A DNA stretch of 64,000 nt, from NCBI GenBank assembly GCA_027488935.1, contig JAIYAP010000012.1:1-64000 (forward strand). The letters run 5' to 3'. The first letter of the stretch is position 1; every line of letters begins with the position of its first letter. Position numbers and translations under genes: made by a program. Below, piece by piece: positions 7,383-17,172 of the stretch. Source of the stretch: Saprospiraceae bacterium. GTDB lineage: Bacteria; Bacteroidota; Bacteroidia; Chitinophagales; Saprospiraceae. The notes beneath the pieces are model-generated. The model saw nothing but the letters and a program-made list of their open reading frames with translations, had not been told where the DNA came from and searched no databases.

Positions 7383-7417
7383 ACAGCCAAAACGCTGAAG
7401 TTCAACGTTTTGGCTGT
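7383..7417. terminator. Perfect 12-bp hairpin between the M23 gene and uvrB
   Basis: ACAGCCAAAACG and its exact complement CGTTTTGGCTGT flank an 11-base loop. On the minus strand it follows the M23 peptidase gene and is followed by a weak T-run (GTGTTTGT), so it may end that transcript. Because it lies only 16 bases before the uvrB start, it could also act in the uvrB leader. Confidence 0.55.
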
Positions 7418-7528
7418 TATTCTTTTCTACGCAACGGAGTTCGAGGTTTGGATTGCTGTTTGCTACAATCCAGTGTTGTTCATATTGTCTTTTGTTCTCT
7501 CCCCGTTATCCTATAAGCGGATAAACGA

Positions 7529-8512
7529 TTAATCCAGTGATTGGTTGGCCGTTGTGGCAACATTCACCATTTCTTGATACTCCTGCGGGGTCAAATTGTC
7601 CATACAGAAGTTAATTGGGTTGATCGGGTTACCTTTATAATGTACTTCATAGTGTAAGTGGGGGGCGGTGGAAAGTCCGGTATCGCCAACTTCTCCAATC
7701 TTGGTGCCTTTCTTGATATGCTCTCCAGGCCGTACATACATTTTATTCATGTGGCCATACAGGGTTTCGTACCCGTATCCGTGGCTTATTTTCACACAGT
7801 TGCCATATCCTTGATGCCATCCTGCTTCCACTACAACCCCGTCGCCAGACGCCTGAATGGCGGTGCCAATGCGTGCGGGAAAATCAAGTCCGGCGTGAAA
7901 TCTTTTCACTTTATACACCGGGTGGATCCGATATCCAAATCCAGACAGGGTGCCAATGCTTTTTTGCAATTTATCTTCGCGTACCGGTTTGATACTGGGT
8001 AACGACGCGAGCATATTTTGCTGGTTGTTTGCAAGGCGTTGGATGGTATCGAGTGATTTACTTTGCAAAGCCATTTGACGGCTCAATAAATCGACTTTTT
8101 CTACCACTTCCCGAATGCTTTTTTGGCCATATTTGAAAGCAGAAAGTTCCGGATGTGATTCATGGCCACCAACGCCAGCGGTCCAAATGTCCTCATCAAT
8201 AGGGTCCATTCCAAAAACGGCACGGTGTACATTGGCGTCACGCTCCTGAATATTCTGGAGTACTTTAGACATCATTTCCAACTGGCCGCCCAGTTGATTG
8301 TATTTATGCTCCATTTGGTCGATCTCGCGTACCAATTCCTTTTCTCGAGGAGATGGGAAAATCGTGTACAGTACCGCAAGCAACGCAAAAGAAGAAACAA
8401 GAACAACGGAGAATAATCCGAAGGCTTGTAAAATTTTGGTTTTGAAGGGAACAACGACTTTCTCGTAGGTTAAAGTTTGAATGTTGTAAACAAACTTTTC
8501 TTTCCTGCCCAT
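7529..8512 (-). CDS. M23 family metallopeptidase (membrane-anchored)
   Basis: The 327-residue protein has one membrane segment (about residues 27-50), a coiled-coil region (about 58-95 and 130-165) and a C-terminal LytM/M23 zinc peptidase domain. The metal ligands are complete: H206 and D210 in HAGLD, and H285/H287 in HLH. Such proteins cut peptidoglycan peptide bridges or, with coiled coils, regulate amidases at division sites in the periplasm. The layout (short cytosolic N-terminus, one helix, coiled coil, M23) is common in Bacteroidota. A good promoter lies about 170 bases upstream. Confidence 0.93.
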   Translation of the reverse strand: MGRKEKFVYNIQTLTYEKVVVPFKTKILQAFGLFSVVLVSSFALLAVLYTIFPSPREKELVREIDQMEHKYNQLGGQLEMMSKVLQNIQERDANVHRAVFGMDPIDEDIWTAGVGGHESHPELSAFKYGQKSIREVVEKVDLLSRQMALQSKSLDTIQRLANNQQNMLASLPSIKPVREDKLQKSIGTLSGFGYRIHPVYKVKRFHAGLDFPARIGTAIQASGDGVVVEAGWHQGYGNCVKISHGYGYETLYGHMNKMYVRPGEHIKKGTKIGEVGDTGLSTAPHLHYEVHYKGNPINPINFCMDNLTPQEYQEMVNVATTANQSLD

Positions 8513-8928
8513 ATGTAAGTGGTTTACCAGGCGAATCAGGTAACTATGATGCCTCTATGAATTACTGAATCTTGCGGCGGATGAAGGTGATGGATTAAAA
8601 AATGTACCATAAACATGCGCCGCGCTTACCTGGATGATGTAAAAATGAAGCTGCTTGATATTAAAAATTTCTTGGGTGAGGCGCACAAATGTAGCATTCT
8701 GTTTAACATTCGCAAAACATTTTGCTAAAAATCGTAATATGGTGCAAATAAAAATGTTTTAAACCGCCACAATCAGACTTAAAACTTTCATTTAAACCAA
8801 TATTACGCATTAAAAGGGAGCAATAATTGTTCAAATCTCCAACTTGCTTGTACAAGCGGGAGGGCAAAGCAAATAAAATCCTTTCAATTATGCTAAAAAA
8901 AGGTCAACTTTAACAAACGGTGCATATA
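8513..8928. other. Non-coding gap of 416 bases
   Basis: No convincing gene is present on either strand. The middle holds a full two-box promoter for the M23 gene (8686-8716). The part from about 8720 to 8928, behind the end of the small membrane protein gene, is AT-rich and shows no clear terminator. Confidence 0.6.
8686..8716 (-). promoter_or_regulatory. Bacteroidota-type promoter for the M23 peptidase gene
   Basis: Read on the minus strand: TTTG (8713-8716), exactly 19 bases, then TACATTTG (8686-8693). This matches the -33 TTTG / -7 TAnnTTTG consensus at all six fixed positions of the -7 box and the usual spacing. The leader to the start codon at 8512 would be about 165 bases. Confidence 0.7.
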
Positions 8929-9696
8929 TTATGCCTGATTTTCTGGATCAGCCAAATCCAGGATCATTATTTTTTGCCAAATCTTTCCAGAGAGCCCCTG
9001 TGTGAGTGATTCGAGGTCGTTTACAGCGCCCAAAACCACGGGATCTTCTATGTTTTGGGCAAAAAGTGCGGCTATTTTGCTCACCAGGGCCAGCATTTCC
9101 GAACAATAATCTAAATATCGCGTCAATTCTGCGCGCGTAAGGGTGCGCTTGGGCGATACTGCGGTGTTTTTTATGTCAGAAAGCACAAATGTGGGGTCTT
9201 TCGTCAATTGATGCATGTCTACCACATGGGCTATGCTGCGCAAGCGATGCAAGGATTTGAGGGCACTTTGACGCTTGAGCCGCGCCTCCAGGCTGGTCAG
9301 AAAATACAAGGCTAAACCCAAAAAGATCAACTCATTGATCGCAGATTCGGCAGCCTGCACCAAATCAGAGACGCCCGACACCGCATTGGAAAAACTGCCT
9401 AATACTTGAAAAACAGCCCAAAAAAACAGTCCAAGCAACAGGGTACCCGCACAACCCGCCGCAATACGAACCGGCCAGATCGGCGTTTGTAAATGCAAAG
9501 CCAATTGTTCGGCAGCCCGCGCTTCCCGCAAAAAATCGGAACACACCCGCGATAAACCCGATTCCGGAAAACGGCTGAGTATCCGCTGCTCCAACAAAGC
9601 AATGGTCTTTAATACCGAAGCCGAATTGAGTTCCGCATAAGTACCCGCCACAGATGCCTGGCGCGCAAGCGGAAATAATATTTTTTGAATCAACAT
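8929..9696 (-). CDS. Hypothetical membrane protein with two helices
   Basis: The frame is open further upstream, but the first ATG after the end of cruF gives 255 residues (MLIQKILFPLARQ). Two hydrophobic segments are visible (about residues 75-95 and 118-138), followed by a charged helical C-terminal half. I do not recognise the family. It begins about 27 bases after the cruF stop and runs in the same direction, so it is likely the third gene of the crtI-cruF transcript; a link to carotenoid handling is only a guess. Confidence 0.7.
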   Translation of the reverse strand: MLIQKILFPLARQASVAGTYAELNSASVLKTIALLEQRILSRFPESGLSRVCSDFLREARAAEQLALHLQTPIWPVRIAAGCAGTLLLGLFFWAVFQVLGSFSNAVSGVSDLVQAAESAINELIFLGLALYFLTSLEARLKRQSALKSLHRLRSIAHVVDMHQLTKDPTFVLSDIKNTAVSPKRTLTRAELTRYLDYCSEMLALVSKIAALFAQNIEDPVVLGAVNDLESLTQGLSGKIWQKIMILDLADPENQA

Positions 9697-9722
9697 AAGG
9701 GTTTTAGGTAAAAACAGTGCCG

Positions 9723-10412
9723 TTACATATTCAAAGCAATAAAAAAGATCCATTGCAAACCTAACAACCACAAAGATAAAGGATTGCGCATGCCTGTGGG
9801 CATCCAGTTGCGATAACTCACCGCGATCAGCCAGGAAACAGCAAACCAACCAAGATAATTCTGCAAAGGAGGCGTGCCTTGCGCCCACGACCAATACCCG
9901 AGGTCAATGGCAACCGGCTCTATCAATACATCCAGCAAAGTGGAAAGCAGTGCGGCACCCAGCAACAACCACGCAACCCGGGTGCCTTTGGGCGCCAAAC
10001 GGTCTGCCAACTCATTGGAGGTATAACAAACAATGGTCCAATTCATGCCAATAATGAGCGGGGTATTCCACAACTGCGGCCCCAAAACCTGGCCATATTG
10101 ATACACCCCAAATGGAAATCCGGTATTTACCCCCAATACTTCTGCAAAATACCCAATACAAAATGCCAGTAGCCCAAAAATCCAGCTACCCGCGTTGCCA
10201 TATGGATGGTTCCACCACAACAAGCCGTACGAAAGTAATAAACTTACGGGCGTCATAGATACAAACCACGGCTTATAGGGGGTAAACATGCCCAGGATGC
10301 CAAAGCCATACACCATTAATAAGGATACGATGCTTACACGCAACCGAAAACGCAAGGTCCAATTCCATGGAAGTATGGCGTGTATTTTCCGGGTTTCAAT
10401 AGTCTGACTCAT
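9723..10412 (-). CDS. cruF: Carotenoid biosynthesis protein, CruF family (1',2'-hydratase)
   Basis: The 229-residue protein is an integral membrane protein of the CruF/DUF422 family. These add water across the psi end of carotenes (gamma-carotene or lycopene 1',2'-hydratase) to make 1'-hydroxy carotenoids such as saproxanthin and myxol types. Family marks are NTGFPFGVYQY, the acidic DVLIEPVA segment and GYWSWAQG. About six or seven hydrophobic segments are visible. It lies 24 bases behind the CrtI-family gene, an arrangement that supports a role in a hydroxylated, desaturated monocyclic or acyclic carotenoid. The exact product is inferred. Confidence 0.88.
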   Translation of the reverse strand: MSQTIETRKIHAILPWNWTLRFRLRVSIVSLLMVYGFGILGMFTPYKPWFVSMTPVSLLLSYGLLWWNHPYGNAGSWIFGLLAFCIGYFAEVLGVNTGFPFGVYQYGQVLGPQLWNTPLIIGMNWTIVCYTSNELADRLAPKGTRVAWLLLGAALLSTLLDVLIEPVAIDLGYWSWAQGTPPLQNYLGWFAVSWLIAVSYRNWMPTGMRNPLSLWLLGLQWIFFIALNM

Positions 10413-10436
10413 GCCATTAAGCGGTATTTTCTGAAA

Positions 10437-11906
10437 TTAAATGGAACCGGCTTCCTCAATCAAGGCTTCCGTAATTTGCGCCGACAATAAACACAATGGA
10501 ATGCCACCGCCCGGATGCACGCTTCCGCCCACAAAATACAGATTTTTAAGCCGACTGCTAAAGTTCGGATGCCGTAAAAATGCAGCCATCTGGTTGTTTG
10601 AACTGTAACCATACAACGCGCCTAAATGGGAGGCGGTTTTTTGCTCAATGCCCCGAGGGTCCAGGATCGATTCGCAGGCAATAAGGGCAGCAAGATCGGT
10701 ATCAAGTGCTTTGCTTAATTTATCAATCGTTTTTTGGCGAATACCTGGAATGAGTGCGTCCCAATCCTGCCCGCTGTTACAAGGAACATTGACCATTACA
10801 AACCAACTTTCGGCACCCTCGGGCGCATCCGTCGCGGTATATTTGGAGGTAATGTTCACATATATCGTCGGATCGTCTGTTACATAACCCTGTTCTATGG
10901 CCTCAAACTCTGCCTGATAATTTTCTGTAAAAAAGATATTGTGCAAATCCATTTGCGGAAAAGCCTGTTTTACCCCCCAATAAAAAATCAGGGCGGAACT
11001 GCTTTTGGGCTGTCCAAGGATGCGTTCGGGGGCAGGCAGATTCGGGAGCAATTTTCGATACGTGTAAAAGACATCCATATTGCTCACCACACCGTCGAAC
11101 GCAAATGTATCCTGGTTTGTTTTCAAACCGTTTACACGGTCATTTTCTGTTAAAATAGCCTCCACCGGGCTGTTAAAATGGAAAACCACCCCTTTTTTTA
11201 AAGCCAATGCGTAGAGGCTTTGCGTAATGGAGTGCATGCCTCCTTCCGGATAAAACACCCCAATGTTGTGTTCAAAATGGGGGATAATGGTGAGCATCCC
11301 CGGCGCTTTATAAGGATTGGAGCCATTGTACGTGGCAAAGCGATCGAACAACTGGACCATTTTTGCAGACCGGAACCACTTGGTATGTACGCGGTGCATG
11401 CTCGTAAAAAGGTCGAAATAAGGCAGATAAAAGGTCGCTTTCAGGGCTTTCCAATTGAGCCATGTGGACAGCCGGTGTAGCGATTTTTCAAGGAAAATAT
11501 TACCCGCAAGGGCGTATTTGCGCGCACTTTTCGCTAAAAAGGCCTCCACCTTTGCCGCAGGTACCCCCAATTTTTGTTCTGCCTCCCGGGCAAATGCGGC
11601 GGGCTCGGCCCAGGCACGCAAGGTAGTGCCATCGGGCCAGAAATAATTACAGGTGCAAGGAACACGCTGGTACCGAAAGTAGTCATCGATGGGCTCGTCA
11701 GCCGCCTCAAACAGGGCTTCCACATATTGCGGCATGGTAAATAAGGATGGGCCTGCATCAAAACGATAACCGTCCAATTCAAAAGCAGAAAGTTTGCCCC
11801 CCGGGTAGGCATTGGCCTCAAATACCGTCACCTCATGCCCACGTGCCGCTAAACGGATCGCAGTGGCGATTCCCGCAATTCCAGCACCAATAATTCCTAT
11901 TTTCAT
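10437..11906 (-). CDS. CrtI-family carotenoid desaturase (CrtI or CrtD type)
   Basis: The 489-residue protein is an FAD-dependent desaturase of the CrtI/CrtD family. The N-terminal FAD-binding motif GIIGAGIAGIATA (3-15), the following EA-x-x-x-PGGKL, the DAGPSLFTMP segment and the C-terminal VGGSVHPGGGIPL are all typical. Family members desaturate phytoene to lycopene (CrtI) or the 3',4' bond of 1'-hydroxy carotenoids (CrtD). Being directly before cruF favours a CrtD-like step, but sequence alone does not decide. It is divergent from the crtA-like gene, with a 134-base shared upstream region in which I saw no clear consensus promoter. Confidence 0.9.
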   Translation of the reverse strand: MKIGIIGAGIAGIATAIRLAARGHEVTVFEANAYPGGKLSAFELDGYRFDAGPSLFTMPQYVEALFEAADEPIDDYFRYQRVPCTCNYFWPDGTTLRAWAEPAAFAREAEQKLGVPAAKVEAFLAKSARKYALAGNIFLEKSLHRLSTWLNWKALKATFYLPYFDLFTSMHRVHTKWFRSAKMVQLFDRFATYNGSNPYKAPGMLTIIPHFEHNIGVFYPEGGMHSITQSLYALALKKGVVFHFNSPVEAILTENDRVNGLKTNQDTFAFDGVVSNMDVFYTYRKLLPNLPAPERILGQPKSSSALIFYWGVKQAFPQMDLHNIFFTENYQAEFEAIEQGYVTDDPTIYVNITSKYTATDAPEGAESWFVMVNVPCNSGQDWDALIPGIRQKTIDKLSKALDTDLAALIACESILDPRGIEQKTASHLGALYGYSSNNQMAAFLRHPNFSSRLKNLYFVGGSVHPGGGIPLCLLSAQITEALIEEAGSI

Positions 11907-12040
11907 ATCAGATTTTTACACAAAATTCCGCTTATTGTTCGGATGTCGAAACAAGCAAATCAAATATTTGTTTGCAAGGTTGATTACAGGGAGATTGAGC
12001 AGACGCCTACACCCTGGAAATCAATAGCATCCAGTTTTAC

Positions 12041-12727
12041 ATGAAGGAAGGACAAATTAGTACCCTATCGCTTTTTCACTTTTCAGGGTTTAGATCGAAA
12101 GTGTGGGCATTTGCACAAATGGGCCTTGCGCCACGTCGTATGGGAAAAATTCCCGGTTTGCAGTTTCAAAAACTCGTCGGCAGTGGAGCCACAAATGGAT
12201 TTGGGATTCGGCCCAATTTTGAAGTATACGGAATGCTAAATGTATGGGATGACGAACAAAGTGCCGATCATTTTTTTCAACATCATCCCGTATTTAAATC
12301 TTACGAAAAGCGTGCGAGCGCTGTACAAACCGTATTTTTGCGCACTTCCATGGTGCACGGATCCTGGGATGGCGGCACGCCCTTTCACCCCAGTGTCAAA
12401 TTTGATCCCAATGTCCCCCTGGCGGTGCTTACACGCGCAACCATCCGAAAACGGTATTTGTGGCGGTTTTGGAGAGACGTGCCCGGCGTCAGTCGGGACG
12501 TGACCGACAAACCCGGATTGTTGTTTGCCATCGGCATTGGAGAATTACCTTTTGTGCAACAAGCAACGTTTAGCTTGTGGCAAACAGGCGTTCAAATGAT
12601 TGATTTTGCCTACCAGCGCGACGACCACCGCGCCGTAATCAAAAAAACCAGGGAACTGGGCTGGTACAAAGAGGAACTATTTACCCGTTTTGTGCCATTC
12701 CGTACGGTTGGCAGCGGTATTTGGTAG
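12041..12727 (+). CDS. Spheroidene monooxygenase-like protein (CrtA family)
   Basis: The 228-residue protein has the features of the CrtA family, heme-dependent oxygenases that put keto groups at C-2 of acyclic carotenoid ends. Recognisable pieces are LTRATIRKRYLWRFW, the GLLFAIGIGELP segment, QATFSLWQTG, the phrase MIDFAY and the C-terminal TRELGWYKEELFTRF. The divergent crtI/cruF pair supports a carotenoid role. It may keto-modify the end made by CruF and the desaturase, as in 2'-keto carotenoids (inference). The start ATG fits the family N-terminus (TLSLFHFSG). Confidence 0.85.
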   Translation: MKEGQISTLSLFHFSGFRSKVWAFAQMGLAPRRMGKIPGLQFQKLVGSGATNGFGIRPNFEVYGMLNVWDDEQSADHFFQHHPVFKSYEKRASAVQTVFLRTSMVHGSWDGGTPFHPSVKFDPNVPLAVLTRATIRKRYLWRFWRDVPGVSRDVTDKPGLLFAIGIGELPFVQQATFSLWQTGVQMIDFAYQRDDHRAVIKKTRELGWYKEELFTRFVPFRTVGSGIW

Positions 12728-12786
12728 TTTTTTTGAAATGTATCTTTTGTCATTCAACACAAGCGGATTAAGTTTTGACAGCAGCA

Positions 12787-14040
12787 ATGATCGCCATTCT
12801 TTTTGTATTTGCCTTCCTCTTTTTGTTCGATTGGTATGCTTTTCAGGGCATTCGCACCCTGACATCGGGCTGGGACAATGAAACACTTAGACTCATCGTA
12901 CATACGATTTTCTGGGGTATGCACCTTGTTTTGCCCATTTTATTGCTGTACAGCGCTTTCCAGATGCAAAAAGCGCATAAAATGAGCACCCTCGGCGTGA
13001 TGGCGGGCAATACCCTGATAACAATCCTCATTGCACAACTCGTTTTTGTGCTGGTATTGTTTGGAGCTGATATCTTGCGCTTTTGTTCCGGCATTTTTCA
13101 TTGGATACAAACACGGGGCACCGAAACGTTTGAAAAACAGCCATTTATGCCCGAACGCCGCAAGTTTGTGGCACAAATCGCTTTGCTTACGGCCAGTGTT
13201 CCTTTTGCCTCGTTTGTTTATGGTATTTTGAGAGGAAAATACGACTATACGGTGCACCGGTATGTATTGAAATTCAAAGACTTACCCGAGGCGTTTCACG
13301 GTTTTACCATCACCCAGATTTCAGACGTGCATGCGGGCAGTTTCGACGATCCTACGCCCGTGCAGCGCGGGGTAGATATGATCAAAGCGCAAAAATCGGA
13401 TTTGTTTTTATTTACCGGCGATTTGGTCAACAATGAAGCCGTTGAATTTGAGCCCTGGAAGGAAATGTTTGGTGCAATTAAGGCGCCTTATGGGCAATTT
13501 TCGGTGTTGGGCAACCACGATTACGGTGATTATGAACCATTCCCATCACCCGAAGCCAAACGCCAAAACCTCGAAGACCTAAAACGCCATCAGGCCGAAG
13601 CGGGGTATCGCTTGCTACTCGACGAACATGTAGATATTGAAAAAGATGGGCAAAAAATTCAATTAATCGGTATCCAAAACTGGGGCCACGGCTTCAGCCA
13701 ATACGGCGATTTTGAAAAAGCATTGTCCAATGTCGACCCCGACACTTTTAAAATCCTGCTCTCCCACGATCCTTCACATTTCGAATATCAGGTAAAAGAC
13801 CACCCGCAATTCATCCACCTTACCTTGTCGGGCCATACGCACGGCATGCAAATGGGCATCGAAATTCCAGGGTTCATCCGCTGGAGTCCAAGTAAATTCC
13901 GCTACCCGCGCTGGGCAGGCATATACGAAGCCAATGGGCGCACCTTGAACGTGAACCGCGGTTTCGGTTTCCTGGGTTTCCGAGGTCGCGTGGGTATTTG
14001 GCCCGAAATTACCGTGATTGAATTGCAGCGGGAAAGCTGA
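12787..14040 (+). CDS. Membrane-anchored metallophosphoesterase
   Basis: The protein (417 residues from this ATG; a TTG four codons earlier is also in frame) begins with about four hydrophobic segments. A calcineurin-like phosphoesterase domain follows. The metal-binding motifs appear in order: QISDVHAG, FTGDLVN, GNHDYGD, LLSHDP and LSGHTHG. The layout matches the YkuE-like phosphodiesterases that act on lipids at the membrane face, such as UDP-2,3-diacylglucosamine hydrolase relatives; the substrate here is not known. Upstream, TTTG (12720-12723) and TATCTTTT (12741-12748) form a possible promoter with a short 17-base spacer. Convergent with the adhesin gene, with two bases between the stops. 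Confidence 0.9.
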   Translation: MIAILFVFAFLFLFDWYAFQGIRTLTSGWDNETLRLIVHTIFWGMHLVLPILLLYSAFQMQKAHKMSTLGVMAGNTLITILIAQLVFVLVLFGADILRFCSGIFHWIQTRGTETFEKQPFMPERRKFVAQIALLTASVPFASFVYGILRGKYDYTVHRYVLKFKDLPEAFHGFTITQISDVHAGSFDDPTPVQRGVDMIKAQKSDLFLFTGDLVNNEAVEFEPWKEMFGAIKAPYGQFSVLGNHDYGDYEPFPSPEAKRQNLEDLKRHQAEAGYRLLLDEHVDIEKDGQKIQLIGIQNWGHGFSQYGDFEKALSNVDPDTFKILLSHDPSHFEYQVKDHPQFIHLTLSGHTHGMQMGIEIPGFIRWSPSKFRYPRWAGIYEANGRTLNVNRGFGFLGFRGRVGIWPEITVIELQRES

Positions 14041-14042
14041 TT

Positions 14043-16889
14043 TTACCGCACCACCGTGACCGCACCCGTGAACGAATTTTGCAAACCGTCTACAAATTTC
14101 AGTTTAAATAAATAGGTAAAAACGCCCGGATTCACGGCTTTATCCCGGAAACGGCCGTCCCAACCCATTTGTGCATCATTGGGCGCAAAGTTTCTGTTTT
14201 CAAAAACCAGGTCGCCCCAACGATCAAATACTTGCAACAGCAAAATTTCATCCACACCCGATTCCGTATAGAGGGTAAATCGGTCGTTCTCCAGGTTTGA
14301 TGCTGGCGCAATCACATTCGGAATATAAATTTTACCCTGCCGGATCGTGATTCTGCGCATGTCACTGACCACGCATCCATTGGAATCGGTCACAATGACC
14401 GTATATATAACATCGTCTGTCGGGGTAGCCAGGGTCGTTTGACAAGTATCACACGCCAACCCAAGCGGCGGTTGCCATTGATAGTCTGCAACAGCACCCG
14501 GATTGAGTACGGAAGCGTTCAATAAAATACTCGCGCCGGAGGTCAAAACAGTATCTGCTCCAATGTTTACGGCATTCTGCACAGCGTTATTTACAGTTAA
14601 TTTGACCGAATCGGTGCACCCAAGGGCATCCTGGGCCTCCAGCACATACATGCCACTAGCCAAATTTAAAAACGCCGTATCTGGCACAAAAGCACCCTGG
14701 TTGAGGGTGTACAGGTACGGCCCCGTGCCGCCACTGGTTTGCTGCACGATTATTTGACCATTGCTTTCGCCCGGACATTTCACGCCCAAACTATACGCTG
14801 TGGTTACCACCGGTGTGGGTGGCACCAGCGTCACGGAAATCGAATCCGAACATTCAGAAGCATCACTGACCGTTATGTAATAGGTGCCGGTCATAAGCCC
14901 TACCGCAATAGCGGTGTCTGAAACACTTGGACTCCAATTAAACGTAAAGGGCGCGGTCCCTTGCACCGATAAGGTAATCCCGCCATCCCGTGCGCCTGCA
15001 CAACTGATGTTCGTAATATCCAGCACGCTTAAAACAGGCGGCGCGGTTACACCTACATTCAGGTCAATAATTTTACCACAACTGTTTTGGTCTGTTACGA
15101 CCACAATATAATCGCCCGGGGGCAAATTGGATGCGGTTGGGCCGTTCGCTACATTGGGCGTCCAACTATACGTATAGCCAGGGGTGCCGCCACTGGCAGT
15201 CACGGAAAGGCTGCCGTTGTTTTGCCCGCAACTGGCCGCAAGGGTCGTACTTTGGAGTAAAATATCGCTGGGCGCATCAATTCCAATAGGTGTAGTGACG
15301 GTACATTGATTTGCATCGGTGATGGTAACAATATAAGTGCCTGCTGATAAGCCTGTTACCGTGTTTCCATTGGCAATTCCGGCAGGCCAATTGTAGGTAA
15401 ATGGTCCGTTTCCGACCGGCGGATTAATGGTCGCGCTGCCATCGGAACCGCCAAAACACTGCACATTTTGTGACGTATTGCCAGCCACCTGCACCCCGCC
15501 CGCACTGGTAACGGTAAAGGGCAATACGAGGGTGCAACCTTTGCTATCGGTGACCGTAACATCATAAACAGCAGGTGCCAAATTGACCGCAGTCGTGTTC
15601 GTTCCAACGCCCAAAGCCCAATTAAAGGTATAATTTGGGGTGCCTCCGCCCACGGAAGCCGTAGCCGATCCATTCGTTTGGCCGCAAGTGGCGGGCACGG
15701 TAGTGATGGAGCCTGTCAACGCAGGCGCTTCGGTAACAAATACCACTGTCGTTAAAGGGCAGGAACCGGGTTGCGTAACAATAACGGTATAATTCCCGGC
15801 GGGTAAATTGGTTGCCGTACTGCCTGTTTGTACCGGGGTGGTATTCCATTGAAAAGCGGGATTGCCCCCAACCGGCGACACTACAATGCTGGCGCTTCCA
15901 TCCGATCCTCCAGCACAACTTACCGGGGTCGCACTGGAACTTACGCCCAATATAGTAACAGTTTTGGTAAAAACGGTCATACCACTGCACACGCTACCCG
16001 CATTCAGAGTTACCGTGTAAGTGCCGGGTATATTATAGGTGTGGCTGGGGTTTTGAAGGGTGCTGGTATTCGCTGTGCCCGAGGCTGGATCGCCAAAATC
16101 CCAATTCCAGGTGTCCGGACAATTGGTTGAAAGATCGGTAAAGTCGTAGGTATTGTTGCCATTACACATCGCCGTAAAATCGGGAACAATGGCGGGTGCA
16201 TTTTCAATCGTTAAGTCATCAAAAGCAAAACCATCGTAATCATTGCAGGTTGTTCCGGCACCAAAGGTAAAGCGGAACTTTACCGAAGGCACCCCAGCCA
16301 AATACGGCATGCAATGTTTGGCCACCAACCAGCCCCCACTTCCAAAACCACCCTGACAACTACCAGCAGTTGGCTGTATATTTCCGGTCCATCCTTGTCG
16401 TACCGTAACCAGATTGGTCAAGTTGGTAATCGTAGCAAAATTATACCAGTTGTCGTTCAGACAGTCGACCGGGTCGGTATTGGTCCCCACGTTGGTCCAG
16501 GTAGCCCCTTGGTCGAGGGAATATTGCAAATTACTGCCATCAAAGCGGCGTTCCGTTTCCCACCATATTTTAAAATGAATATAAGGGTGGGGGAGGTTGG
16601 TAAAATCAAAACAGGGGCTTTCTACAAAAGAGCGCTGCCCAAGGTTGTAAAAGGCCGTCGTAAGTCCACCCACAATCCAGCAACGGGTTCCCGTACCAGC
16701 ACCGTTGATGACGGTTTTTGTGGGGGTGCCCCAGGCCCAGTCACTGGCATTGCCACCGGCTACCCAGCCGCCTTGGCTGATTTCAAAATTTTCATTGTAA
16801 GGGAAAGTGCTAATAAGCGCGCCACATTGCGCATGCAATTGGGCGGTAAATGCAATCGCCAACAGGAAAGTAAAGCAGGAAAAACGCAT
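14043..16889 (-). CDS. T9SS cargo: SprB-repeat protein with gliding-motility C-terminal domain
   Basis: The secreted protein (948 residues from the ATG that directly precedes the signal peptide MRFSCFTFLLAIAFTAQLHA; a start ten codons earlier is possible) has an N-terminal MAM/jelly-roll-like part. A PKD domain follows around DTWNWDFGDPASG. Then come about six SprB-type repeats, each built like CAGGSDGSA ... NLPAGNYTVIVT. The C-terminus (IYIPNVIAPASN ... LQVFDRWGDLVFEN ... GVFTYLFKL) is the gliding-motility-associated type B sorting domain of the type IX secretion system. Such proteins are cell-surface adhesins. It ends two bases from the metallophosphoesterase stop and seems monocistronic. 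Confidence 0.93.
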   Translation of the reverse strand: MRFSCFTFLLAIAFTAQLHAQCGALISTFPYNENFEISQGGWVAGGNASDWAWGTPTKTVINGAGTGTRCWIVGGLTTAFYNLGQRSFVESPCFDFTNLPHPYIHFKIWWETERRFDGSNLQYSLDQGATWTNVGTNTDPVDCLNDNWYNFATITNLTNLVTVRQGWTGNIQPTAGSCQGGFGSGGWLVAKHCMPYLAGVPSVKFRFTFGAGTTCNDYDGFAFDDLTIENAPAIVPDFTAMCNGNNTYDFTDLSTNCPDTWNWDFGDPASGTANTSTLQNPSHTYNIPGTYTVTLNAGSVCSGMTVFTKTVTILGVSSSATPVSCAGGSDGSASIVVSPVGGNPAFQWNTTPVQTGSTATNLPAGNYTVIVTQPGSCPLTTVVFVTEAPALTGSITTVPATCGQTNGSATASVGGGTPNYTFNWALGVGTNTTAVNLAPAVYDVTVTDSKGCTLVLPFTVTSAGGVQVAGNTSQNVQCFGGSDGSATINPPVGNGPFTYNWPAGIANGNTVTGLSAGTYIVTITDANQCTVTTPIGIDAPSDILLQSTTLAASCGQNNGSLSVTASGGTPGYTYSWTPNVANGPTASNLPPGDYIVVVTDQNSCGKIIDLNVGVTAPPVLSVLDITNISCAGARDGGITLSVQGTAPFTFNWSPSVSDTAIAVGLMTGTYYITVSDASECSDSISVTLVPPTPVVTTAYSLGVKCPGESNGQIIVQQTSGGTGPYLYTLNQGAFVPDTAFLNLASGMYVLEAQDALGCTDSVKLTVNNAVQNAVNIGADTVLTSGASILLNASVLNPGAVADYQWQPPLGLACDTCQTTLATPTDDVIYTVIVTDSNGCVVSDMRRITIRQGKIYIPNVIAPASNLENDRFTLYTESGVDEILLLQVFDRWGDLVFENRNFAPNDAQMGWDGRFRDKAVNPGVFTYLFKLKFVDGLQNSFTGAVTVVR

Positions 16890-17172
16890 GGAGGGTACGT
16901 TGTGTAGGTTTGAAGCCATAACGCAAGAGCAACGGTGTACGGTATTCAGAAAACGGTAAAAAAAACTAGAAAATGGTAAGGTAATATATTGCCGGTCAAA
17001 CCGATGTAAGCCGCTTGGTTATATTCCACCGCCTGCCCAAACACCCAAATCTAAATTTTCAAAACCTTCTTGCCGTTTTGCTTGTTTCCGGGCTAATTTA
17101 CCTTGGTTTAGATTCAGGTAGGCGCACGCTGCGCGTAAATGCGCGTAATGTGCTGTTTAAATTAAAATTGAT

